64,000 bases of DNA. Origin: a bacterium (GTDB taxonomy: Bacteria; Electryoneota; RPQS01). Below the pieces are notes generated by a model. It ran no database searches. It saw nothing but the letters and a program-made list of their open reading frames with translations, and was not told the DNA's origin. How positions within the stretch are numbered: position 1 is the stretch's first letter; the number at the start of each line of letters is the position of its first letter. The stretch spans positions 62,001-126,000 of the forward strand of contig JADJCU010000002.1 of assembly GCA_016703065.1 (NCBI GenBank), read 5' to 3'. Below, in pieces: positions 35,391 through 44,443 of the stretch. A program made the position numbers and the translations under genes.

Positions 35391-37691
35391 TTAGAGCGTC
35401 TGAGCGTTTGCGACACAAATTTGCCCGAGCGCCAGCCCGCCGTCGTTTGCGGGAACATTTGCCAGGAAAGCACGGTCACTTTGCAGCGTCAGCAAAGAAG
35501 TGATCCGCTCAAGCAAAAATGCGTTCTGGAAACAACCACCGCCCAGTGCGACGGTCGTGTTTCCTGTCGTTTCGACTCCGCGCAGGGCCAGGTCGCTGAA
35601 CCCCTGCGCCATCGTTTCATGAAATCGCCTCGAGATCACGGAAGTCGCGACGCGGGCAAGCAGGTCATCGACGACCTCGTGTATCATCGGGATCGGAGAC
35701 AATACGACATGTCCGTCGCTTTCGAATATATCGAACGAGTAGGGTGGAAGCGGCGCGCTGCTCATGATACCTTCCAATTGCATCGCGGCCTGCCCTTCGT
35801 ACTGCGCGGCAAGTCCGAAACCGCACAATGCTGCAATCGCGTCAAACAGCCGTCCAACACTCGTCGTCGGCACAAACTTGCTCCTCATCACTGGTGAAAG
35901 CAGCGCCGGAATCGCCGTCCGGCCATACTCCGTCTCAATCGCCCTGAGCAGCGGCAGATCGAGTGACGATAGCTCATCGGAGTAGGTGGCGTTCAACCAG
36001 GAAAGCGCCATTCTCCATGGCTGCTTAGCGGCCGAATCGTTCCCCTGCATCGGCACTGCTGCAAGATGCCCCAGGCGATCGAAGGACTCGAAGTTACCGA
36101 ATAGCAGCTCGCCGCCCCATACGGTGCCGTCAGTGCCATACCCCGTTCCATCAAGAGCGATACACAGCGCGCGGTCTCTGCAGTGATGCTCCGCGAGTGT
36201 TGCCGCAAGATGCGCATGATGATGCTGCACGCGGACGAGCGGCACGCCATGCTGCTTGCTCCACTTCTCAGCCATCCTGGTAGTCACGTAATCTGGATGC
36301 AAATCACATGCGACGAGCTCCGGACGGGCGTCAAAGATATTCAAGAAATGACTGATCGCCTTCTTCGACGCAAGCACGCATGACTCGCCCTGCATGTCGC
36401 CAAGGTGCTGCGACAAAATCGCGGACGACTCTTTGCCCAACGCAAATGTGTTCTTGAGTTCGCCGCCAAATCCTAATGTTGTGCGCCTAAAAGCCTCATG
36501 CAACTCCACGCTTTCGGGGACATACCCGCGGGACCGCCGAAATACACGCGGCATGTTGCCTAAGACGCGCACGACGGAGTCATCGGCAAACATGTGGATC
36601 GCTCGATCATGAATCAGCGCGGCATCGGCGGTCGCCTTCATCTCGCGCAGCGCGTCGTCCTGCTCATAACAAATTGGCTGCTCTGATTTGTTCGCGCTCG
36701 TCATGACAACAGGCCGGTCGAAGTGCGACAACAACGCGGCGTGGAGCGGAGAATACGGAAGCATGACGCCTAAGTGCGGTGAGTCCGGCGCCACTGACGG
36801 TGCGACGGCGCATTCGACACGGCGTTCCACAAGCACAATCGGTGCCCTCGCCGAACTCAGACAATCCAGTTCAAGGTCCGACACGTGGCACCACTCGTGC
36901 AGCGTCTCGGCATCCGGGAACATCACCGCGAGCGGTTTGACTTCACGCTGCTTGCGGCGGCGCAATCGGCGAACCGCGTGTTCGTTCGTCGCATCGCACA
37001 CCAAGTGGTAGCCGCCGAGACCTTGCAATAGCAGGATTCCCCCGTCGCCGAGGAAGTCCGCTGCGTTGTGAATTGCTTCCTCATGTTTCGTGCGGGTTCG
37101 CCATTTGCCGTCGCCCACAACCATGAACTCAACGACTGGCCCGCACGCTGGGCACGCGTTCGGCTGAGCATGAAAGCGCCGGTCAACCGGGCTCTCGTAT
37201 TCACGCCGGCAGTCGTCGCACATGTGAAACGGTTGCATCGTCGTCAGTGGCCGGTCGTAGGGAAGCGCGCGAGTAATAGTGAAGCGCGGGCCGCATTGCG
37301 TACAATTGATGAACGGATACCCGAACCGACGATCATGTGGATTGTGAAACTCATTCCGGCAGTCCGGACACATCGCGAGATCTGCGGACACATGCGTGAA
37401 TCCGTTTTGCGAAGAAACTCTGCTCACGAGAATCTCGAATCGGTCGTAGGCCGCGTCGACGAGTTCAACTACACGCACATCATCTACCCGCGCTCCAATC
37501 GGGCAACGTGCGAGGAATTCCTCGGTAAATTTCTCGACAATCGACAGTTCACCACGAATTCTAATCAGCACTCCGCTGCCGTCGTTCCACACAGCTCCAC
37601 GCAACCCGAACTCAGTGGCCAAGCGATAAACAAATGGTCGAAATCCGACACCCTGCACAACACCCATCACATGTAGCTCGCGATGCACCAT
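35391..37691 (-). CDS. hypF: Carbamoyltransferase HypF
   Basis: The ATG at 37691 (MVHRELHVMGVVQGVGFRPFVYRLA) is preferred, as the acylphosphatase domain begins there; the frame extends 26 codons further. The 766-residue enzyme has an acylphosphatase domain (about 1-90), paired zinc fingers (CPDC, CTQC, CDDC, CPAC; about 105-185), a YrdC-like domain (about 200-380) and a Kae1-like domain with VQHHHAHLAATLAEHH. It makes the cyanide ligands of the hydrogenase from carbamoyl phosphate. It follows leuD after about 100 bp and opens the hypFCDEAB run. Confidence 0.94.
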   Translation of the reverse strand: MVHRELHVMGVVQGVGFRPFVYRLATEFGLRGAVWNDGSGVLIRIRGELSIVEKFTEEFLARCPIGARVDDVRVVELVDAAYDRFEILVSRVSSQNGFTHVSADLAMCPDCRNEFHNPHDRRFGYPFINCTQCGPRFTITRALPYDRPLTTMQPFHMCDDCRREYESPVDRRFHAQPNACPACGPVVEFMVVGDGKWRTRTKHEEAIHNAADFLGDGGILLLQGLGGYHLVCDATNEHAVRRLRRRKQREVKPLAVMFPDAETLHEWCHVSDLELDCLSSARAPIVLVERRVECAVAPSVAPDSPHLGVMLPYSPLHAALLSHFDRPVVMTSANKSEQPICYEQDDALREMKATADAALIHDRAIHMFADDSVVRVLGNMPRVFRRSRGYVPESVELHEAFRRTTLGFGGELKNTFALGKESSAILSQHLGDMQGESCVLASKKAISHFLNIFDARPELVACDLHPDYVTTRMAEKWSKQHGVPLVRVQHHHAHLAATLAEHHCRDRALCIALDGTGYGTDGTVWGGELLFGNFESFDRLGHLAAVPMQGNDSAAKQPWRMALSWLNATYSDELSSLDLPLLRAIETEYGRTAIPALLSPVMRSKFVPTTSVGRLFDAIAALCGFGLAAQYEGQAAMQLEGIMSSAPLPPYSFDIFESDGHVVLSPIPMIHEVVDDLLARVATSVISRRFHETMAQGFSDLALRGVETTGNTTVALGGGCFQNAFLLERITSLLTLQSDRAFLANVPANDGGLALGQICVANAQTL

Positions 37692-37790
37692 TGGTTCATC
37701 GTCGTGATGATGGACCAGATAATCGGTATCAGCGTCTAAACTAACGTGAGGATCGCATGATGAAAACAATACAGGTGTGCGGGTCCGCGC

Positions 37791-38291
37791 CTACTTGGCC
37801 GCCAATTGAGATTGCAGTCGCGCTCGCGTGAACGCAATCAAACCGCCGCTATCCATGATCGCTTGCCGGAGCTTTGGTAACGGCACGATGTCAAAGCTCT
37901 TGCCGGTCGTCATGTTGACCAGCATATCGCCCTTGATAACGAGTTCGTCGCCTTCGGTCGCTTCAACTTGTGGACATATCACCAGCTGCAACCCGAGATT
38001 CACGGCATTCTGTAAGAAGATTCTCGCAAAGCTCCGCGCGATCACTATGATGCCGTATCCGTTGATCGTAGAGGCCGCCTGCTCACGCGAGCTGCCACAC
38101 CCGAAGTTCGACCCGCCGACCAGAAAACTCCCCGCTGGGAATTTCTTTGCCTTCAAGTCGGCATTCAAAGCCTGCATATCCGCAAAGCAGAACTGCGGTG
38201 TTTCAGACGGCAGCACAGTCGCCATGAAACGGCCGGGATAGATGTGGTCGGTGGATATATCGTCACCGAGAACGTGAATGACTTTCGGCAT
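37791..38291 (-). CDS. leuD: 3-isopropylmalate dehydratase-type small subunit (LeuD)
   Basis: A 166-residue swivel subunit starting MPKVIHVLGDDISTDHIYPGRFM, with the signature GGSNFGCGSSREQA. It joins LeuC to isomerise a 2-hydroxy to a 3-hydroxy dicarboxylate. As given, the frame runs through from leuC because of a missing base at about 38350. The restored leuC stop (TAG at 38293-38295) is 1 bp before this ATG, so these are two ordinary genes and not a fusion. Confidence 0.87.
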   Translation of the reverse strand: MPKVIHVLGDDISTDHIYPGRFMATVLPSETPQFCFADMQALNADLKAKKFPAGSFLVGGSNFGCGSSREQAASTINGYGIIVIARSFARIFLQNAVNLGLQLVICPQVEATEGDELVIKGDMLVNMTTGKSFDIVPLPKLRQAIMDSGGLIAFTRARLQSQLAAK

Positions 38292-38292
38292 G

Positions 38293-39578
38293 CTATACCT
38301 CTCTGGGATCGCTGATGACGCCGCGCAAAGCACTCGCTGCGGCAACTTCGGGGAGCAAAGGAACACTTCAGCGTGCGGATTTCCCATCCGGCCCTTGAAG
38401 TTGCGATTCGTCGTCGACAACGCAACTTCTCCGTCACCCAAGGCTCCTTGGTGTACGCCGAGACAGCAGCCGCAGCCGGGATTCATTACCACCGCACCGG
38501 CTTCCATCAGGTCTTTTAGATAGCCGAGTTCCATTGCCTCTTTATAAATCTTCCACGAAGCCGGGAAAACAAGCATCCGCGTGCGCTGACTGACCTTCTT
38601 CGACTTCAGCACTCGCGCCGCTGCGGCAAGGTCATCCAGTCGACCATTCGTGCATGAACCAATTACGATCTGATCAATTGGTTTGCCGACGATCTCCGTC
38701 ACCGGCTTCACATTGTCCACGGTGTGCGGACAAGCGACCTGCGGCGCCAGCGCATCGCCATCGATCGTGACAACACGTTCATACTCTGCATCCGCGTCAG
38801 GCGACTCCATCCAAAGCGGATCGCTCACCTTGGCTTCGTCCCTAAGATAGCGCATCGTTTCGCGATCCGGCGGAACGATGCCGACTGTCGCACCTGCTTC
38901 CACAGCCATGTTGCACAGCACAAGTCGGGAAGATGTGCTCATGCCGCGAATCGTGCTGCCGTGAAACTCCAACGCGCGATAGTTTGCGCCGTCCGCTTTG
39001 ATCATACCAATAAGTCTCAAGATGACGTCCTTCGCCGACACAAATGGTGACAGCTTGCCATCAACAACGACTTTGATCGTCTTCGGGACTTCAATATTCA
39101 GGGCACATCCCAGAGTCCACACACTCGCCATTTCCGTCGCGCCAATTCCAAAGGCGAACGATCCCAGCGCGCCGTGCGTTGTCGTATGACTATCCGTGCC
39201 CACCACTACGAAACCGGGACGTACATACCCAAATTCAGGCAGAATTTGATGACAGATGCCACCCTCGTCGCCCCGAATGTCGTGAAACTTCGTGATACCC
39301 TGATCTGCAACGAAGTCGCGCACGCGCTTATGATTGGTCGCGGTCTTCGAACTCTCTGCTGGAATCCGGTGATCGAAAATAATCGCGATCCGATTCGGAT
39401 CCCACACGCGGGCCGGCACCTCAAGCCCTTCGTAAATCGTCTTGAACTGATGCAGCACGAGGGCCGCATTCTCGTGCGACATTGCCAAATCGACCTTTGG
39501 CTCTACGACGTCGCCCGCTTTCGCGGAGGCGAGGCCTGATGCTTTGGCCAGAATCTTTTCAGACAAGGTCATGGACAT
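38293..39578 (-). CDS. leuC: 3-isopropylmalate dehydratase/homoaconitase-type large subunit (LeuC)
   Basis: A [4Fe-4S] hydro-lyase large subunit of the shorter archaeal-like type (about 428 residues after correction). It begins MSMTLSEKILAKASG and shows TDSHTTTHGALGSFAFGIGATEM, the cluster ligand in GSCTNGRLDDL and the pair in NPGCGCCLGVHQG. In the frame as given, the end degenerates after FLCSP. Adding one C to the CCCC run at 38350-38353 (GGGG on the plus strand) yields EVAAASALRGVISDPREV and a stop, the usual LeuC terminus. It overlaps the CoA-transferase gene by 10 bp. The substrate may be isopropylmalate, citramalate or homocitrate; this family does not reveal it. Confidence 0.88.
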
Positions 39579-40786
39579 ATGCTTCTCCTGACGCTATATT
39601 GCTTTTCAATTCTCAATTGTTCGATTTGATCGGCAGAGTACCCCAACTCCGTCAACAGGACCCCAGTGTGTTCTCCCAATTTCGGAGGCGGCGCGGTCAC
39701 TGCCCCCGGTGTCTTGGAGAACTTCGCGGTCATGTTGAAGAGCTCAAGCTCGCCAATACCGTCCACAGCGACCTTGTTAAACGTTTTGCGATGCTTGACC
39801 TGTGGCTGCTCGAGCGCGTCTTCCAGTGTGAGAATCATCCCCGCCGGCACATCGCGCTGATTAAGCTCGTCCACCCAATAGCTGCCTTCACGTTCACTCA
39901 GTTTCGCTTCTAATAGTGGCGTTAGCTCTTTACGATTGCGCTTGCGGTTATCGCGCTCTTGAAACCGCGCATCCGTCTTGAGCTCGGGAACTCCGAGCAC
40001 GTCGGTCAGAGCTTCCCACTGCTCCTGCTTATTCGCGGCGATGTTGATAAATCCATCCTTTGCCCGAAACACGCCCGACGGCGCGGCAGTGAAGTTATCA
40101 TTGCCCATCATCACCGGATGTTGCTTGCCGATCATCCAATTTGCGACCACCCAGCCCATCAACGGCATGATTGAATCAAGCAATGCGACATCAATGAACT
40201 GCCCTTCTCCGGTTCGCTCTCGATGATAGAGTGCGCCCATGATCGCGAATGCAGCGTTGAGCCCGCCGACCGTATCACAAATCGGGAAGCCGGTCCGCAG
40301 CGGATTCAGCCGCTCGTCACCGTTAATCGCCATTTCGCCCGAGAGACCTTGAATGATCTGATCGTCCGCTGGCTTCAATGCATCCGGTCCGGTTTGGCCG
40401 AATCCCGAAATCGCGCAGTAAATGAGGCGCGGGTTAACTTCTCTAAGCTCATCATAAGACAAACCCAGCCGCTTCATAACATCCGGCCTGAAGTTCTCCA
40501 CAACGACGTCTGCGTCGGCGACGAGCTTCTTAAACACGTCTTTCGCCGACGGAACCTTAAGATTCAGAGTCAGCGAACGTTTGTTTGCGTTCTGCGCAAG
40601 AAAGCTCGTTCCCATCAACATAGTGTTGTACGCTGGGACGCAGCCAAGTTTGCGCGCCAGATCGCCGTCTTTCGGATTCTCAATTTTGATGACGTCAGCG
40701 CCGGCAAGGGCAAGGTGCAAAGTCGCGAACGGACCGGACAGCACGTTCGTCAGATCGAGTACTCTGATTCCCTCTAATAGATTCAT
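39569..40786 (-). CDS. Family III CoA-transferase (CaiB/BaiF type)
   Basis: A 405-residue enzyme of the formyl-CoA transferase family. The N-terminus LEGIRVLDLTNVLSGPFATLHLALAGADVIKIENP and the segment with the catalytic Asp (TGFPICDTVGGLNAAFAIMGALYHRERTGEGQFIDVALLDS) are typical, as is FRPDVMKRLGLSYDELREVNPRLIYCAISGFGQTGP. It moves CoA between carboxylic acids. It sits between an HMG-CoA-lyase-like gene (15 bp upstream) and leuC (overlap), so its substrate is likely a branched or hydroxylated dicarboxylate of that pathway. Confidence 0.92.
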   Translation of the reverse strand: MNLLEGIRVLDLTNVLSGPFATLHLALAGADVIKIENPKDGDLARKLGCVPAYNTMLMGTSFLAQNANKRSLTLNLKVPSAKDVFKKLVADADVVVENFRPDVMKRLGLSYDELREVNPRLIYCAISGFGQTGPDALKPADDQIIQGLSGEMAINGDERLNPLRTGFPICDTVGGLNAAFAIMGALYHRERTGEGQFIDVALLDSIMPLMGWVVANWMIGKQHPVMMGNDNFTAAPSGVFRAKDGFINIAANKQEQWEALTDVLGVPELKTDARFQERDNRKRNRKELTPLLEAKLSEREGSYWVDELNQRDVPAGMILTLEDALEQPQVKHRKTFNKVAVDGIGELELFNMTAKFSKTPGAVTAPPPKLGEHTGVLLTELGYSADQIEQLRIEKQYSVRRSICP

Positions 40787-40801
40787 CGGATGAATGATGT
40801 C

Positions 40802-41716
40802 TTAGTGAGCGATAGCGTAATTCAGTGGACCGGACTTATAAACCATACCCGGCAGCTCCCGCCCAAAATGTTGCGCCATGCCGCGCGCGGTTGCGATCAG
40901 GTCGGCGAGTTTAAGGTCGGTGCGTTGTGATCCGCGTTGCCAGTAATGCACCAAATCTTCCGTGCACACGTTTCCGCCCGCAACCTTTGTAAACGGACAA
41001 CCGCCCAATCCGCCGACGGCGGATTCAAAAATTGCGACGCCGGCATTCATCGCCGCGCGGCAATTCGCAATCCCGAGTCCATACGTATTGTGTAAATGGC
41101 AGGCGCATTCGGCTTGCGGGTTCATCTTGTGAACTGCCGCAAACAGAGTTTCGACCTGTTCCGGCACGGCATGACCAGCCGTATCCGCGAGCGATACGGC
41201 ATTTAGACCTGCGGCGAAATACTGCTCCAGAATACCCAGCACGCGCTCAGCCGGAATGGCACCCTCAAAGCCGCAGCCGAACGCCGATTGCACCGAGACT
41301 TGCACGCGTTTCCCCGTGCTATGCGCGGTCTTCGCCGTCGCAATGATGCGTTGTGTTGCTTCCGCGACAGTCATGCCGGTATTCATCTTGCTGTGCGTCT
41401 CGCTTGCCGAAACTCCCATGCAAAACATATCAACTCCGCAGGCCAGGCCGCGATTGAGCCCTTTCTCATTCAGCACAAGGCCCGAAAGCACCGTTTGGGC
41501 GGGTTTCTTTCCCGGCCGATTGAAATGGGCGAACAATGCGTCCGTATCGGCCATTTGCGGCACCTTCTCAGGATGCACAAACGAACCTAATTGAAGCATG
41601 TCCACTCCGGCTGTGATCAGTTCTTCAGCCCAGCGTATCTTCACGTCCAGCGGTACGACCTGCTTTTCCATTTGCAGGCCGTCCCGCAGTCCGACTTCGT
41701 GCAAGATCAATCTCAT
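40802..41716 (-). CDS. HMG-CoA lyase-like DRE-TIM enzyme
   Basis: A 304-residue TIM-barrel lyase. Key motifs are EVGLRDGLQ at the N-terminus (catalytic Arg-Asp), VSLADTAGHA, the metal-binding HLHNTYGLG and the active-site cysteine loop GGLGGCPFTKVAGGNVCTEDLV. The family splits 3-hydroxy-3-methylglutaryl-CoA or related hydroxyacyl-CoA into acetyl-CoA and an oxo acid. With a CoA-transferase, LeuCD and a decarboxylating dehydrogenase around it, the substrate could be citramalyl-CoA (acetyl-CoA plus pyruvate); that is inference. Confidence 0.87.
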   Translation of the reverse strand: MRLILHEVGLRDGLQMEKQVVPLDVKIRWAEELITAGVDMLQLGSFVHPEKVPQMADTDALFAHFNRPGKKPAQTVLSGLVLNEKGLNRGLACGVDMFCMGVSASETHSKMNTGMTVAEATQRIIATAKTAHSTGKRVQVSVQSAFGCGFEGAIPAERVLGILEQYFAAGLNAVSLADTAGHAVPEQVETLFAAVHKMNPQAECACHLHNTYGLGIANCRAAMNAGVAIFESAVGGLGGCPFTKVAGGNVCTEDLVHYWQRGSQRTDLKLADLIATARGMAQHFGRELPGMVYKSGPLNYAIAH

Positions 41717-41739
41717 GGTGTTTGTGCAGTACGGGTGAC

Positions 41740-42861
41740 TTAGATCTTGTCGGCGATGGCTTGACCCATTTCAAGCGTCGTGTTCGCGCCGCCCATGTCG
41801 TAAGTCTTCACCTTGCCCTCTTTGATCACAGCGGCGGTCGCACCTTCGACCTTGCGGCCAAGGTCGGTCTCGCCCAGCCAATCAAGCATCTGCTTCGCCG
41901 AGAGAATGGTCGCAATCGGATTGACTTTGTACTGTCCGGCGTACTTCGGTGCTGAGCCGTGCGTCGGTTCAAACACGCCGAGCTTATCACCGATATTGCC
42001 CGAACAGCCGAAACCCAATCCGCCTACGAGTTGCGCGCACAAATCGCTGACAATGTCGCCGTATAGATTCGGCGCCACCAGCACGTCATAATTGAACGGA
42101 TTCTTGAGCAGCCACATCATGATTGCGTCGACATTGGCTTCGTCGAACTGGATGTCCGGATAGGCCGCGCCCACTTCACGTGCTACGTCAAGGAACAATC
42201 CGTCCGCAGCGCGCACGACATTCGCCTTGTGGACGACCGTCACTTTCTTGCGGCCATGCTTGCGCGCAAACTCAAATGCCGCTCGCACGATGCGCTCTGA
42301 GCCTTTGCGCGTATTCACCTTGCACGACACTGCGAAGTCATTGTTGCCCAGAGTCTCAAACACCTTGAACGGCTTCGAGAGCCTGGAAAGCGTGGCCTTC
42401 AGCTCATCAGGTACCGGGGAAAACTCCACTCCCGCATATAAGTCTTCTGTATTCTCGCGGAACACTACAAGGTCAATGTTCTCTTTGAAATTGAGCGAGT
42501 TGCCGGGATAGGACTTGCACGGCCGATGGCAAATGTAAAGATCAAATTGCTGGCGCATCCGCACGATCGGCGAGCGGTAGATGAGTCCCTTGCCTTGCAG
42601 TGACGGCGTGAGCTCTTTCTCGGCCAGCTTGACGGGCTTTGATGTAATCGCGCCGAACATCGCAGCGTCGACGTTCGAGAGCAGGTCCAGCGTGCGCTGC
42701 GGAAGCGCGTCGCCTTCATTGCACCAGAATTCCCAGCCAATGTCTCCGTTGACATACTCAGCGTCAAAATTCAGCTTCTCGAGCACGATCTTCGCAGCTT
42801 CCAGCACTTCGATGCCGACGCCATCGCCGGGCAGCCAGCCAATGCGATACTTCTTCTTCAC
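41740..42861 (-). CDS. Isocitrate/3-isopropylmalate-type beta-decarboxylating dehydrogenase
   Basis: A 373-residue NAD(P)-dependent dehydrogenase. Motifs: LPGDGVGIEVL, the substrate arginines around RMRQQFDLYICHRP, the catalytic Tyr in VFRENTEDLYAGVEF, the Lys in HKANVVRAADGLF, the Asp in NLYGDIVSDL and the cofactor loop PTHGSAPKYAGQYKVNPIAT. Members oxidise and decarboxylate isocitrate, isopropylmalate, homoisocitrate or methylmalate. It is the first gene of the minus-strand cassette that continues with the lyase, CoA-transferase, LeuC and LeuD. A CRP-like site lies about 105 bp upstream. Confidence 0.9.
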   Translation of the reverse strand: MKKKYRIGWLPGDGVGIEVLEAAKIVLEKLNFDAEYVNGDIGWEFWCNEGDALPQRTLDLLSNVDAAMFGAITSKPVKLAEKELTPSLQGKGLIYRSPIVRMRQQFDLYICHRPCKSYPGNSLNFKENIDLVVFRENTEDLYAGVEFSPVPDELKATLSRLSKPFKVFETLGNNDFAVSCKVNTRKGSERIVRAAFEFARKHGRKKVTVVHKANVVRAADGLFLDVAREVGAAYPDIQFDEANVDAIMMWLLKNPFNYDVLVAPNLYGDIVSDLCAQLVGGLGFGCSGNIGDKLGVFEPTHGSAPKYAGQYKVNPIATILSAKQMLDWLGETDLGRKVEGATAAVIKEGKVKTYDMGGANTTLEMGQAIADKI

Positions 42862-43181
42862 GGTTTGAGTCCTGCGGTTATTGTAGTTGCGGTTCCATTT
42901 AACAAGGCGTGCGGGCGACGGGAAACGGGGGTATTCCCTAGCCTTCGCCCAACGGCCATAATATTGTGAAAATTTTCACGACAAGCCAGAGCGTTCATGC
43001 GTAATGTGACACTTTTACATAAAATTCGAGCAACAGTTCTCAAGCACTTAAAACTTGACACTATTGGTCAAATTCAATCTTGCCTCGCATTCGTAACGAG
43101 CAATTGTGCTGTAATGATAGGCGTAGGTCTCTATTAGTAGATTTCCTGCGCAAGACCTGACGACAGATTTCGTGCAACGAA
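42862..43181. other. Promoter region of the dehydrogenase-LeuCD-hyp gene train
   Basis: No gene is seen. The region contains the CRP-like palindrome at 42965-42980 and an inverted pair TTGAC-N7-GTCAA near 43055. It lies between the start of the minus-strand dehydrogenase gene and the terminator of the sulfur operon. Confidence 0.45.
42965..42980. promoter_or_regulatory. CRP-type palindrome upstream of dehydrogenase operon
   Basis: TGTGA-AAATTT-TCACG matches the CRP consensus TGTGA-N6-TCACA at 9 of 10 positions, and its inner 14 bp (GTGAAAATTTTCAC) are a perfect palindrome. It is about 105 bp from the start codon. Confidence 0.5.
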
Positions 43182-43209
43182 AAGGGCCAGTCCTCACGGA
43201 CCGGCCCTT
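43182..43209 (-). terminator. Terminator of the sulfur-redox operon
   Basis: AAGGGCCAGTCC and GGACCGGCCCTT pair (one A-C mismatch) over a TCAC loop. On the minus strand TTTTCGTT follows. It lies 68 bp after the stop of the YeeE/YedE-rhodanese gene. Confidence 0.7.
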
Positions 43210-43276
43210 CAACCGCGAGCGGCGTCGTCAACACCCCCCGGCTACCTTTTTCGCCTTTTTCTCCGGTGTCGCCGGC

Positions 43277-44422
43277 TTATTGCGCGCATCTTCCAATCAT
43301 CCTGTTTATCGTCACACGCGCTTCCGCCCGGAATTCCGCGACTTCTGCGTCATGCCGCCCTCCGCTGCCGACGAATCCATTGTCCTCGAGAATCTCCTTG
43401 CGGAACTTACTAATGCCGCCTTCCAGCACAGCCAAATTCTCGTACCCAAGCTTTTCTAACACGAAGTATGCCGTTCGTGCATCTGCTTCATCGTTTCCGA
43501 TCAGCACCTTCTTCTGATGCCGCAGCGCGAACTTCATGTCCCATTCCTTGGCGAACAGCTCCCGCAGCTGAACATTCACGGCGCCGGGCAGTTTAAGCGC
43601 CGCATAGTCCCCCGGAGCGCGCACGTCGATGAGTAAAATACTCGGCTCATGGTCCACGAGCCGAAAGGCCAATTCATCCGTCGGCATCAGCTCGACCGCA
43701 TGCTCTCGCGCGTACTCCGGTTCCGAGACAAGTTCAAGAACATAAGTCTTCCGGTCAGGCAAACCTACCAGCACAACTCCGATCAGCACGGCCGTCACTC
43801 CTGCCGCGATGTGCCGGCGCGAGTTGAACTCGTGCGATGGTGCAAACGCCGACACTTTCTGTTCAATGATACTTGTAACAGCAAACGCTCCCACGGCGAA
43901 TGCAATTAAGATCAGGGCGAAAACTCCCGCACTCATTCCGAGGCTGTCGAACACAAGCAACGGCCCCAGCGCGCTCGACAGATAGAACTCCTGCCATTGC
44001 GGATAGAACTCCGCAAACGCGAACACGCCCAGACCAATTCCGCCAAGAAAGAAGTAGGAATCCACCTTGCCAATCGCTGCGGCGCTGACGCTCGTCCCCG
44101 GGCAATAGCCTCCGAGGATGAAACCCACTCCCAGCACCGCTCCGCCCGCTAACGTCGGCCACAGCCATAATGGGTTGACAAAGATCGCCTCGGTATCAAG
44201 TAGCCCGGCAAATCCGAGCAGCATTATGCCCGCCATCGCCGTCATTGCCGCTGTGAAAAAGACTCGCAGCACCGTGAAGTCGTAGCCATAGAAAAGACCC
44301 GCCAATCGCCGCGACGAGGAGAACCCCGCCTGCTCAAGCACGAATCCGAATGCAAGCCCCAGTAGCAAGGCAACGATCAAGTTCAACTGATCCGATATAA
44401 TCTCAGGAACAAATGGTCCCAT
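43277..44422 (-). CDS. YeeE/YedE-family sulfur transporter half fused to an inactive rhodanese domain
   Basis: A 381-residue membrane protein. The first about 220 residues have six to seven hydrophobic helices with the conserved cysteine motif GGYCPGTSVSA (about residue 107), characteristic of the YeeE/YedE family that transports thiosulfate or related sulfur species. The C-terminal part (about 255-350) is a rhodanese domain: ILLIDVRAPGDYAALKLPGAVNVQ and VLEGGISKF are conserved. In the active-site loop the cysteine is missing (VLIGNDEADARTAYFV where a Cys is expected), so sulfurtransferase activity is unlikely. It follows the other YeeE/YedE half by 21 bp and ends the operon. Confidence 0.85.
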   Translation of the reverse strand: MGPFVPEIISDQLNLIVALLLGLAFGFVLEQAGFSSSRRLAGLFYGYDFTVLRVFFTAAMTAMAGIMLLGFAGLLDTEAIFVNPLWLWPTLAGGAVLGVGFILGGYCPGTSVSAAAIGKVDSYFFLGGIGLGVFAFAEFYPQWQEFYLSSALGPLLVFDSLGMSAGVFALILIAFAVGAFAVTSIIEQKVSAFAPSHEFNSRRHIAAGVTAVLIGVVLVGLPDRKTYVLELVSEPEYAREHAVELMPTDELAFRLVDHEPSILLIDVRAPGDYAALKLPGAVNVQLRELFAKEWDMKFALRHQKKVLIGNDEADARTAYFVLEKLGYENLAVLEGGISKFRKEILEDNGFVGSGGRHDAEVAEFRAEARVTINRMIGRCAQ

Positions 44423-44443
44423 AGTAAGAATCTCTCTCTTAAT

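Noticed and set aside
37791..39578. Natural fusion of LeuC and LeuD
   Set aside because: The junction is unlike both families, and a single homopolymer correction restores two normal genes with adjoining stop and start.
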